The notes under the pieces were generated by a model. That model had not been told where the DNA came from. It made no database searches and worked only from the letters and a program-made list of their open reading frames with translations. Positions 25,547 through 32,889 of a stretch of DNA of 32,889 bases are shown here, piece after piece. Source of the stretch: an uncultured Clostridia bacterium (lineage in GTDB: Bacteria; Bacillota; Clostridia; UBA1381); assembly GCA_904420525.1 (NCBI GenBank), contig CAJFVT010000068.1, positions 1 through 32,889 of the forward strand, read 5' to 3'. Positions within the stretch are counted from its first letter, which is position 1; each line of letters starts with the position of its first letter. Position numbers and translations under genes: made by a program.

Positions 25547-26737
25547 ATGGAGGACAGCACCCAGATGGTCATTGGGACCGTATCAAGGGTCAATAATTAT
25601 ATTAAACGGCTTCTTGACAGTAAGCCGGTTTTAAGCAATCTATGGGTCAAGGGTGAGATATCGAATTATAAAAGACATTCATCCGGACATATCTACCTTA
25701 CTCTTAAGGATGAAAAGAGCGTTCTTCGGGCTGTAATGTTTCGGTCGGCGGCTTCAGGGCTAGCATTTACGCCGTCGGATGGGATGCGTGTGATAGCTCG
25801 CGGCAGGGTGTCGGTATATGAGGCCGGCGGAGCGTATCAGCTGTATATAGAGGAAATGATACCTGATGGAGTGGGGGCGCTGTATCTTGAGTATGAGCGC
25901 CTTAAAAACCGCTTGGCGGAGGAGGGGCTTTTTGACGAGCGATACAAAAAGCCTATCCCGCAGTATCCGTCAGTGATCGGAGTTGTAACAGCTCCGACCG
26001 GAGCGGCGGTAAGGGATATAATAAATGTGGCAACGAGGCGTTTTCCTCTCGCTGAGATCGTTATATACCCGGTCCTTGTTCAGGGCGCCGGCGCAAAGGA
26101 AAGCATAGTTAAAGCTATAGAATATTTCAATGAAAAGAATTCAGCGGATACTCTGATCGTCGGACGAGGCGGCGGAAGCATAGAGGATCTCTGGGCATTC
26201 AATGAGGAGATCGTGGCAAGAGCCATATTTGCATCGCATATACCGGTCATCTCTGCGGTGGGGCATGAGGTGGATTTTACGATAGCTGATTTTGTAGCTG
26301 ATATGCGCGCGCCTACACCCTCGGCTGCCGCTGAGATAAGTGTGCCCTCAGCCGCGGAGCTCTCAAGGATGCTCGCTATGCTCAGCTCGCGTATGCTCGG
26401 ATCGGTGCAGGCGAGGATCGAGAACGGTGCACTGCGGCTGAAGCGTCTTATGCCGAGAACGCCGCAGGATAAAATAAACGAATACCGTCAGCGGCTCGAT
26501 ATGTGTATAAAACGCTCGGAAAACGCATACAGGCTCAGACTTACGGAGTGTGCCGGAAGGCTTGGAGAGCTTTGCGGTAAGCTAGACGCGTTAAGTCCGC
26601 TAAAAACATTATCGCGCGGATATGCGATACCTATGCTGAGCGACGGGACAGTGCTGAGGCGTGCGGAGGATTTTAAAAGCGGTGAGGATTTTACACTGCG
26701 GCTGCGTGAAGAGTCAGTGGAATGTACTGTTAAATAA
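25547..26737 (+). CDS. xseA: Exodeoxyribonuclease VII large subunit (tracked ORF opens at 25523)
   Basis: 'VSRVNNYIKRLLDSKPVLSNLWVKGEISNYKRHSSGHIYLTLKDEKSVLRAVMF', 'TAPTGAAVRDI', 'VGRGGGSIEDLWAFNEE'; AAGGGGAG upstream of ATG 25547. Confidence 0.95.
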   Translation: MEDSTQMVIGTVSRVNNYIKRLLDSKPVLSNLWVKGEISNYKRHSSGHIYLTLKDEKSVLRAVMFRSAASGLAFTPSDGMRVIARGRVSVYEAGGAYQLYIEEMIPDGVGALYLEYERLKNRLAEEGLFDERYKKPIPQYPSVIGVVTAPTGAAVRDIINVATRRFPLAEIVIYPVLVQGAGAKESIVKAIEYFNEKNSADTLIVGRGGGSIEDLWAFNEEIVARAIFASHIPVISAVGHEVDFTIADFVADMRAPTPSAAAEISVPSAAELSRMLAMLSSRMLGSVQARIENGALRLKRLMPRTPQDKINEYRQRLDMCIKRSENAYRLRLTECAGRLGELCGKLDALSPLKTLSRGYAIPMLSDGTVLRRAEDFKSGEDFTLRLREESVECTVK

Positions 26738-26765
26738 AAATATCCGTGATCAGGAGGGATGCTGT

Positions 26766-26993
26766 ATGGCAGCAAAAACATTTGAAGAAAGTATGAAGGA
26801 GCTGGAAGCTGTTGCCGCAAAGCTGGAAAGCGGTGATGTTACTCTGGATGAATCGCTTAAGCTGTTTGAGACGGGGATAAAGCTGTCGAAGACGTGTCAA
26901 AAGAAGCTGGATGAGGCCGAAAAGAAAGTAAAGCTTCTTGTGGCTGATGCAAACGGCGAAATGGTGAAAAAGGATTTTGAGGCGGAGGAATAA
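26766..26993 (+). CDS. xseB: Exodeoxyribonuclease VII small subunit (tracked ORF opens at 26661)
   Basis: 'KTFEESMKELEAVAAKLESGDVTLDESLKLFETGIKLSKTCQKKLDEAEKKV'; AGGAGGG upstream. Confidence 0.95.
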   Translation: MAAKTFEESMKELEAVAAKLESGDVTLDESLKLFETGIKLSKTCQKKLDEAEKKVKLLVADANGEMVKKDFEAEE

Positions 26994-27874
26994 TGGATAT
27001 CAGAGGAGAACTTGAACTGAGGATAAAGACGATAGATGAGGCGTTGGAGAAGCGTCTGCCGAAGCTGGAAAATGAGCGCGCAGAGATATATGACGCTATG
27101 CGGTACAGCCTTTTCGCCGGCGGCAAAAGGCTGCGTCCGATGCTTATGTGGGAGGCCTGCGGGGCATGCGGCGGAAGCTGGGAGGATGTTGAGCCGTTTG
27201 CCTGCGCACTGGAGATGATACACACATATTCACTGATACATGATGATCTTCCGGCTATGGATAATGACGATCTCAGAAGAGGCCTGCCGACTAATCATAT
27301 AAAATTCGGTGAAGCAATAGCTATACTGGCCGGAGATGCGCTGCTGAATAAGGCTTTTGAGATAATATCTTCGGAGCGATATGAGTACCCGGAGCGTGCG
27401 CTCAAGGCTATTGCCGTTCTGGCGGAGTCTTCGGGCACAGAGGGGATGATCGGGGGACAGGTTCTTGATCTTGAGAGTGAAAACCGGCAGATATCACCGG
27501 AGGAGCTGAAGCACATACACCGTCTCAAGACCGGAGCGCTCATACGTGCTGCGTGCATTATAGGAGGGATAATGGCCGGCGCGGATAAGAGCGAAATAAA
27601 TGCACTTGATATATATGCCGAAAACCTAGGCATAGCTTTTCAGATACAGGACGATATACTTGATGTTACCGGCTCTGAGGAAGAGCTTGGCAAGCCGATA
27701 GGTTCCGACAAGGAAAGCGGCAAGAACACCTATGTTTCGTTGTATGGTATCGAGAAGGCAAAACAGCTCATGAAGGAATATTCTGAGAATGCAAAAGAGG
27801 CGGTCTCTGCTCTGGGGGATGGTGCAGGATTTCTTACTGTGCTTACGGAATATCTTGTAAACAGACGCAAATAA
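26993..27874 (+). CDS. ispA: Polyprenyl (farnesyl/geranylgeranyl) diphosphate synthase
   Basis: 'GGKRLRPMLMWEACGACGG', 'YSLIHDDLPAMDNDDLRRG' (DDxxD), 'QIQDDILDVTGSEEELGKPIGSD'. Confidence 0.94.
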   Translation: MDIRGELELRIKTIDEALEKRLPKLENERAEIYDAMRYSLFAGGKRLRPMLMWEACGACGGSWEDVEPFACALEMIHTYSLIHDDLPAMDNDDLRRGLPTNHIKFGEAIAILAGDALLNKAFEIISSERYEYPERALKAIAVLAESSGTEGMIGGQVLDLESENRQISPEELKHIHRLKTGALIRAACIIGGIMAGADKSEINALDIYAENLGIAFQIQDDILDVTGSEEELGKPIGSDKESGKNTYVSLYGIEKAKQLMKEYSENAKEAVSALGDGAGFLTVLTEYLVNRRK

Positions 27875-27881
27875 GGAGATT

Positions 27882-28334
27882 TTGATGAATTATTTACTGG
27901 ATCTATGCCAAAACAGCGTTTTACAGACAGCGCTGCTTTCATGGCTGGTGGCTCAGCTGCTTAAGGTCATACTTGTTTTGATAACAGAGCGCCGGCTTGA
28001 TTTCACAAGGATAACGGGTTCAGGAGGTATGCCAAGCTCGCATTCCTCGTTCACCGTGTCTCTTGCCGCGGCTATAGGATTTATAAGCGGCTTTGACAGT
28101 GTTGAATTTGGGCTGGCTGCGGCATTTTCTCTTGTTGTAATGTATGATGCATCCGGAGTCCGCAGGAGCGCGGGACAGCAGGCCGCGATACTGAACAGGA
28201 TCGTTGAAAAGCTCGGGAAGGAGGAGCTTTCCGCTACCGGAAAGAAGCTCAAGGAGCTTTTGGGGCATACGCCAATGGAGGTTGTTGCCGGCGCTATACT
28301 GGGACTTATTATTGCTATAATAAGGTACGTTTAG
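27882..28334 (+). CDS. Divergent PAP2 family (DUF212) membrane protein
   Basis: 'GGMPSSHSSFTVSLAAAIG', 'MYDASGVRRSAGQQAAILNRIV', 'LLGHTPMEVVAGAILG'. Confidence 0.92.
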   Translation: MMNYLLDLCQNSVLQTALLSWLVAQLLKVILVLITERRLDFTRITGSGGMPSSHSSFTVSLAAAIGFISGFDSVEFGLAAAFSLVVMYDASGVRRSAGQQAAILNRIVEKLGKEELSATGKKLKELLGHTPMEVVAGAILGLIIAIIRYV

Positions 28335-28392
28335 TATGCTGTGCTGAATACAGCAATACGGTATCATCGGATAAGTATCATCTTCGGCGGAT

Positions 28393-29484
28393 ATGCTTGA
28401 TTTGAAATATTATGTAATAGGGGATAATAACAGAATGAAAACTATAACAGAAAGAATACCCGGAATATTGCTGTGCCTTTTGATAGCGGTCCCGGCGGAG
28501 CTGCTTGTTAGATTTGTTCCGGCACTGGAGGTCGTTGGCGCGCCTGTCATAGCGATACTGGCGGGTATGATAATAACGCTCTTTTATAAGAAGAAAAACA
28601 AGACGGCAAAGGGCATAGCCTTTACATCAAAAAAGGTTTTGCAGTATGCCGTTATACTGCTAGGCTTCGGTCTGAATCTTTCAACTATAGCAAAAGTTGG
28701 AGCGCAGTCGCTGCCTATAATAATATCGACGATCGCCACATCCCTGATAACCTCTTTTCTGCTTTATAAGCTGATGAAGGTCCCGCCTAAGATATCGACA
28801 TTGATAGGCGTCGGCTCATCTATATGCGGAGGAAGTGCGGTCGCTGCAACTGCGCCTGTCATAGATGCTGACGATGAGGAGATAGCGCAGGCTATATCGG
28901 TCATATTTCTCTTTAACGTGCTTGCCGCTCTTATATTTCCCACGCTCGGAGGACTGCTTGGCATGAGCGATACAGGCTTTGCGCTGTTCGCGGGAACAGC
29001 TGTAAACGACACATCGTCTGTCACGGCAGCAGCTTCGACTTGGGAAACCTTGCATAACGCGGAGGGTGTTCTTGATAATGCGGTTATAGTAAAGCTTACG
29101 AGAACACTTGCAATAATACCGATAACACTGGTCCTGGCATTTTACAGACTGCGAAGGGCTAAAAAAGCAGGCGGCGGCGCAAACGTCAGCATAAAAAGCA
29201 TATTCCCCATGTTCATACTATGGTTTGTTGCAGCGTCTGTCATAACAACTATACTGAATGTTGCCTTAAGCGGAAACGCGCTTGAGACGGCAGAGTCAGT
29301 ATTTGCATTCCTAAAGTCGGCAAGTAAATTCTTTATAGTTATGGCTATGGGCGCTATAGGACTTAATACTGATATAGTAAAGCTTGTAAAAACAGGCGGA
29401 AGACCTATATTCATGGGCTTCTGCTGCTGGGTGCTCATCGCGCTCGTAAGCATACTGATGCAGCATTCCATGGGACTGCTCTGA
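28393..29484 (+). CDS. YeiH family putative sulfate exporter (start may be ATG 28435)
   Basis: '[17 protein letters not shown]', '[44 protein letters not shown]', '[13 protein letters not shown]' typical of the family. Confidence 0.9.
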   Translation: MLDLKYYVIGDNNRMKTITERIPGILLCLLIAVPAELLVRFVPALEVVGAPVIAILAGMIITLFYKKKNKTAKGIAFTSKKVLQYAVILLGFGLNLSTIAKVGAQSLPIIISTIATSLITSFLLYKLMKVPPKISTLIGVGSSICGGSAVAATAPVIDADDEEIAQAISVIFLFNVLAALIFPTLGGLLGMSDTGFALFAGTAVNDTSSVTAAASTWETLHNAEGVLDNAVIVKLTRTLAIIPITLVLAFYRLRRAKKAGGGANVSIKSIFPMFILWFVAASVITTILNVALSGNALETAESVFAFLKSASKFFIVMAMGAIGLNTDIVKLVKTGGRPIFMGFCCWVLIALVSILMQHSMGLL

Positions 29485-29523
29485 TAACTGTGAATTTACT
29501 TTAGTACTGGAGGGGTAAGATAT

Positions 29524-30888
29524 ATGGACAACGATTTTTCGCAGGGAAGTGTGCGCAGACATATAATCTCGCAGGCGATCCCTTTGACGATAGCTCAGCT
29601 TGTCCAAATACTGTATAATTTGACTGACAGGATCTACATCGGTCATATCCCCGGCGCGTCAGGTCTGGCTCTTACCGGGATAGGACTTATATTTCCTATT
29701 GTGACCCTCGTAACTGCGTTTACTACGCTGTTTGGTATGGGCGGAGGCTCGCTTTGTTCAATAGCCCGCGGCGCGGGAAAAACGGAGCGCGCCGAAAAAA
29801 TAATGACGAATACCTTTGTGCTGCTTTGCGCGTCAGCGCTGATTTTGACTGTTCTGTGCTATGCATTCAAAAGACCGGTGCTGTATGCGCTAGGCGCAAG
29901 CGATGCGACATACGCGTATGCAGATGAATATTTAAGCATATATCTCATCGGGACTGTATTTGTTATGCTGAGCGTGGGCATGAACTGGTTCATAAACGCT
30001 CAGGGCTTTGCAAGGTTTGGTATGATAACAGTCGTATGCGGTGCGGTTTTGAATATCGCGCTTGATCCGCTGTTCATATTCGTATTTGATATGGGAGTAC
30101 GGGGTGCGGCTGTGGCAACTGTGATATCTCAGTTTGCATCGATGCTATGGGTTCTGATGTTTCTGTTCGGAAAACGCACTATATTGAGGCTGCGCAGAGA
30201 GTATGCCATACCGGATAAGCGTATAGTTAAGGATATTGCTTCATTGGGTATAGCGGGTTTTATAATGAACGGAACAAATGGGCTTGTCCAGGTCGTGTGT
30301 AATGTGGTTTTGAGCCGATACGGCGACCTGTACATAGGTATCATGACTGTGATAAATTCGATCCGCGAGATAGCGCAGCTGCCGGTATCCGGAGTGGCAA
30401 ACGGCGCTCAGCCGGTATTGGGATACAACTACGGAGCACACCGTCCGGATAGAGTAAAAAGCGGGATAAAGTTTTCTGTATTCCTTGGAACTGCTGTGGG
30501 TGTTATATTCTGGATATTGGTGATGCTGTTTCCTAAACAGTTCATGATGCCGTTTACATCGGATGCAGAAATGCTTATGGACGGAGAGCTTGCCATGCGC
30601 ATATATTACTGTGCGTTTTTTACAATGTCACTCCAGTTTGCGGGACAGAGCACATTTACGTCGCTTGGTATGGCAAAGCCGGCGATATTCTTTTCCCTGT
30701 TCAGAAAGGTCATCCTTGTTGTGCCGTTGACATTCCTTCTCCCGCATATAAGCAGCCTGGGGGTATACGGAGTGTTCGCGGCTGAACCGATATCAAATGT
30801 TATAGGAGGCACTGCATCATTTACGGCGATGCTCGTGATAGTATGGAGAATGCTGACACGCATGGAGAAGGCGCAAGATAGACACTAG
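29524..30888 (+). CDS. MATE family efflux transporter
   Basis: 'ITIAQLVQILYNLTDRIYIGHIPGASGLALTGIGLIFPI...', 'PVSGVANGAQPVLGYNYGA' conserved MATE signatures. Confidence 0.93.
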   Translation: MDNDFSQGSVRRHIISQAIPLTIAQLVQILYNLTDRIYIGHIPGASGLALTGIGLIFPIVTLVTAFTTLFGMGGGSLCSIARGAGKTERAEKIMTNTFVLLCASALILTVLCYAFKRPVLYALGASDATYAYADEYLSIYLIGTVFVMLSVGMNWFINAQGFARFGMITVVCGAVLNIALDPLFIFVFDMGVRGAAVATVISQFASMLWVLMFLFGKRTILRLRREYAIPDKRIVKDIASLGIAGFIMNGTNGLVQVVCNVVLSRYGDLYIGIMTVINSIREIAQLPVSGVANGAQPVLGYNYGAHRPDRVKSGIKFSVFLGTAVGVIFWILVMLFPKQFMMPFTSDAEMLMDGELAMRIYYCAFFTMSLQFAGQSTFTSLGMAKPAIFFSLFRKVILVVPLTFLLPHISSLGVYGVFAAEPISNVIGGTASFTAMLVIVWRMLTRMEKAQDRH

Positions 30889-30995
30889 TAGCCATCTGTT
30901 TTAGACAGTTTATGTTTATTTTAGGCAATAATTGGCACAGAATAAGAAAAATAAAAAAAAATCGGTTAAATTTTTAGCAAAATTAAAAAAAAGAC

Positions 30996-31024
30996 TTGCA
31001 TTTTCATTAATTCTATGATATAAT
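30996..31024 (+). promoter_or_regulatory. Promoter of the structured RNA upstream of recQ, with A/T-rich upstream tract
   Basis: TTGCAT 30996-31001, 17-nt spacer, TATAAT 31019-31024; A/T-rich UP-element-like tract about 30940-30990. Confidence 0.75.
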
Positions 31025-31030
31025 CAAATC

Positions 31031-31195
31031 ATAGGTTGATATGCGAAGTATCGTGTATCACCACATGAATATGCTAATTAGTTATAATTGGGCTGCATTT
31101 GCAGTCACACCATCCTTTTTTTCATATGCCCTTGCCGAAAGGCAAGGGTCCCCCTAAAAATTATGCAGTCTCTATTTTATAGGGACTGCTTTTTT
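31031..31195 (+). ncRNA. Unassigned structured RNA (independent sRNA, e.g. 6S-like, or terminator-controlled recQ leader)
   Basis: About 165 nt between a consensus promoter and an intrinsic terminator; contains hairpin GGCTGC-ATTT-GCAGTC (31091-31106) and CCCTTGCC-GAAA-GGCAAGGG (31129-31148). Family not established from sequence alone. Confidence 0.65.
31165..31195 (+). terminator. Rho-independent terminator at the end of the structured RNA
   Basis: GCAGTCTCTAT-TTT-ATAGGGACTGC (11 pairs, one G-U) followed by TTTTTT. Confidence 0.88.
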
Positions 31196-31219
31196 ACATC
31201 ACAGCGAGGATAATGTAAT

Positions 31220-32776
31220 ATGAATGATTTGGAAAAACAAACGCATACAGCGGAAGAGCTGCTCAAGAGCTATTTCGGACATGATTCGTTCCGGACAGGA
31301 CAGAAGCAGATCATAGATGAGCTTGAAAGCGGACGGGATGTGCTTGGGATAATGCCAACGGGCGGCGGGAAATCTATATGCTATCAGCTTCCGGCGCTTA
31401 TGGCAGACGGTATAACGCTTGTTGTTTCACCGCTCATATCGCTTATGAAGGATCAGGTGACCGCACTGGTCCAGTCAGGGATAAGGGGAGCGTTTTATAA
31501 TAGCTCTCTCAATGAGGCGCAGTGCAGGAAGGCATTGGCCAACATGGCGGCAGGAATGTACAAGATCATATATGTAGCTCCGGAGCGTCTTGAGACAGAG
31601 CGTTTTTTTGAGGTATGCCGCGGACTAAAGATATCATATATCGCGGTCGATGAAGCCCATTGTGTGTCGCAGTGGGGGCAGGATTTTCGTCCCAGCTATC
31701 TTAAGATACCCGAATTTATAAATAAGCTTCCAAAACGGCCTGTTATCGGAGCTTTTACGGCAACGGCAACAAGAGCAGTACGTTCAGATATCGTTAAGCT
31801 GCTGGGGCTTAACGATCCATATGTGCTGACTACAGGCTTTGACCGCCCGAATTTGTATTTTGAGGTGCGGCATGTCAGCACGAAGGCAGAACGCTTCGGA
31901 GAGCTTATGGATATTATCCTTTCGCACAGCAATAAAAGCGGCATAGTATATTGTGCTACAAGAAAGGCTGTCGATGAGCTGTATGAGCGTTTTTCCGATA
32001 TGGGGCTTGATGTAACACGTTATCATGCCGGGCTTACGCCGGAGGAACGCAGAGTGAACCAGGAGGCTTTTATATTTGACCGCAAGCCCGTTATTATCGC
32101 AACAAACGCGTTTGGTATGGGGATAGACAAATCAAATGTTTCGTTTGTTGTCCACTATAATATGCCTAAGAATATAGAGAATTATTATCAGGAGGCAGGC
32201 AGAGCCGGAAGGGACGGCTCAAACGCGGACTGTATACTTTTGTACAGTCCCTCCGATATTTTCACCATCAAATATTTCATAAATAACGGGGAACGCAGTG
32301 AGGAGCTTACAGAAGCTGAGCTTGAGCTGATAAAGAGCCGCGAGATAGGGCGCATGAACAGGATGATCGATTATTGTAGATTTGACGGCTGTCTGAGAAA
32401 TTATATTCTCAGATATTTCGGCGAAAGACCGACTGAGCCGTGCAACAATTGCTCTGAGTGTTTGGGGTATACAAAAACGCGCCGCACAGGACTTCCTATC
32501 AAGAAGAAGGTCCAAGCGGCAGGCAAGCATCAGGCGGAAATACGCGCCGAGGTCGATGCAGGACTGTTCGAGGAGCTGCGTAAAATGCGCGTAAGACTCG
32601 CTAAGATACAAGGTGTGCCGCCGTATGTTATTTTTTCTGATAATACATTGAAGGATATATGCCGGAAGCTTCCCGGAAACAAGGATGAGCTTATGGGCGT
32701 ATCAGGTATAGGCATGAACAAGGCGGAAAGATACGGGAATGACGTCCTTAGAATAATCAGCAATTATAAAAAATAA
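31220..32776 (+). CDS. recQ: RecQ family ATP-dependent DNA helicase (short form: helicase, Zn-binding, HRDC)
   Basis: 'GIMPTGGGKSICYQLPAL' Walker A, 'VDEAHCVSQWGQDFRPSY', 'YYQEAGRAGRDG', Zn cysteines CRFDGCLR..CNNCSEC, C-terminal HRDC-like segment. Confidence 0.94.
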   Translation: MNDLEKQTHTAEELLKSYFGHDSFRTGQKQIIDELESGRDVLGIMPTGGGKSICYQLPALMADGITLVVSPLISLMKDQVTALVQSGIRGAFYNSSLNEAQCRKALANMAAGMYKIIYVAPERLETERFFEVCRGLKISYIAVDEAHCVSQWGQDFRPSYLKIPEFINKLPKRPVIGAFTATATRAVRSDIVKLLGLNDPYVLTTGFDRPNLYFEVRHVSTKAERFGELMDIILSHSNKSGIVYCATRKAVDELYERFSDMGLDVTRYHAGLTPEERRVNQEAFIFDRKPVIIATNAFGMGIDKSNVSFVVHYNMPKNIENYYQEAGRAGRDGSNADCILLYSPSDIFTIKYFINNGERSEELTEAELELIKSREIGRMNRMIDYCRFDGCLRNYILRYFGERPTEPCNNCSECLGYTKTRRTGLPIKKKVQAAGKHQAEIRAEVDAGLFEELRKMRVRLAKIQGVPPYVIFSDNTLKDICRKLPGNKDELMGVSGIGMNKAERYGNDVLRIISNYKK

Positions 32777-32850
32777 TTTTACCAACCATTCCGCAATTTG
32801 CACGTATAATATAACAAAGGCTGATCAAGATAAAATATCTGAATTTTTGC

Positions 32851-32879
32851 TTGATATTAGAGTGTAATTATGGTATACT
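32851..32879 (+). promoter_or_regulatory. Putative promoter for a gene beyond the window end
   Basis: TTGATA 32851-32856, 17-nt spacer, TATACT 32874-32879. Confidence 0.55.
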
Positions 32880-32889
32880 ATAAGTATAA

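Noticed and set aside
30940-30995. A-rich tract considered as a terminator for the MATE gene
   Set aside because: No stable inverted repeat precedes the A/T runs; better interpreted as UP-element-like sequence for the following promoter.
31031-31195. Direct assignment of the RNA to T-box, TPP, FMN, purine, SAM, c-di-GMP or SRP RNA families
   Set aside because: Hallmark core sequences of these families as I know them were not visible; 6S-like remains possible but unproven without a covariance-model search.

Overview
This 32.9 kb window looks like a chromosomal segment of a Clostridia-type Firmicute (taxon inferred from gene content, not tested). Most of it is housekeeping genes. Contents, left to right: 5'-truncated DUF2520 protein; GH78 alpha-L-rhamnosidase; BlaI / M56 (BlaR1-like) / stalk-domain regulatory cassette on the minus strand; rhaB plus an untracked 36-aa membrane peptide; a DUF1538 membrane protein overlapping a two-domain PII-like protein; two paralogous membrane-anchored coiled-coil proteins; ispE-tlyA-dxs; rnr; THUMP RNA methyltransferase; HD phosphohydrolase; sbcCD; nusB / TsaD-like M22 paralog / xseA / xseB / ispA / DUF212; YeiH-family transporter; MATE transporter; a structured noncoding RNA or leader; and a short RecQ helicase. 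No tRNA, rRNA, CRISPR array, prophage or IS element was seen. The best candidates for undescribed biology are: (1) the DUF1538 and tandem PII-like pair, (2) the promoter-driven, terminator-ended RNA upstream of recQ, (3) the split BlaR1-like sensor with a stalk domain and two BlaI-type operators on a consensus promoter, (4) the paralogous coiled-coil pair, and (5) the nested inverted repeats in the rnr leader.
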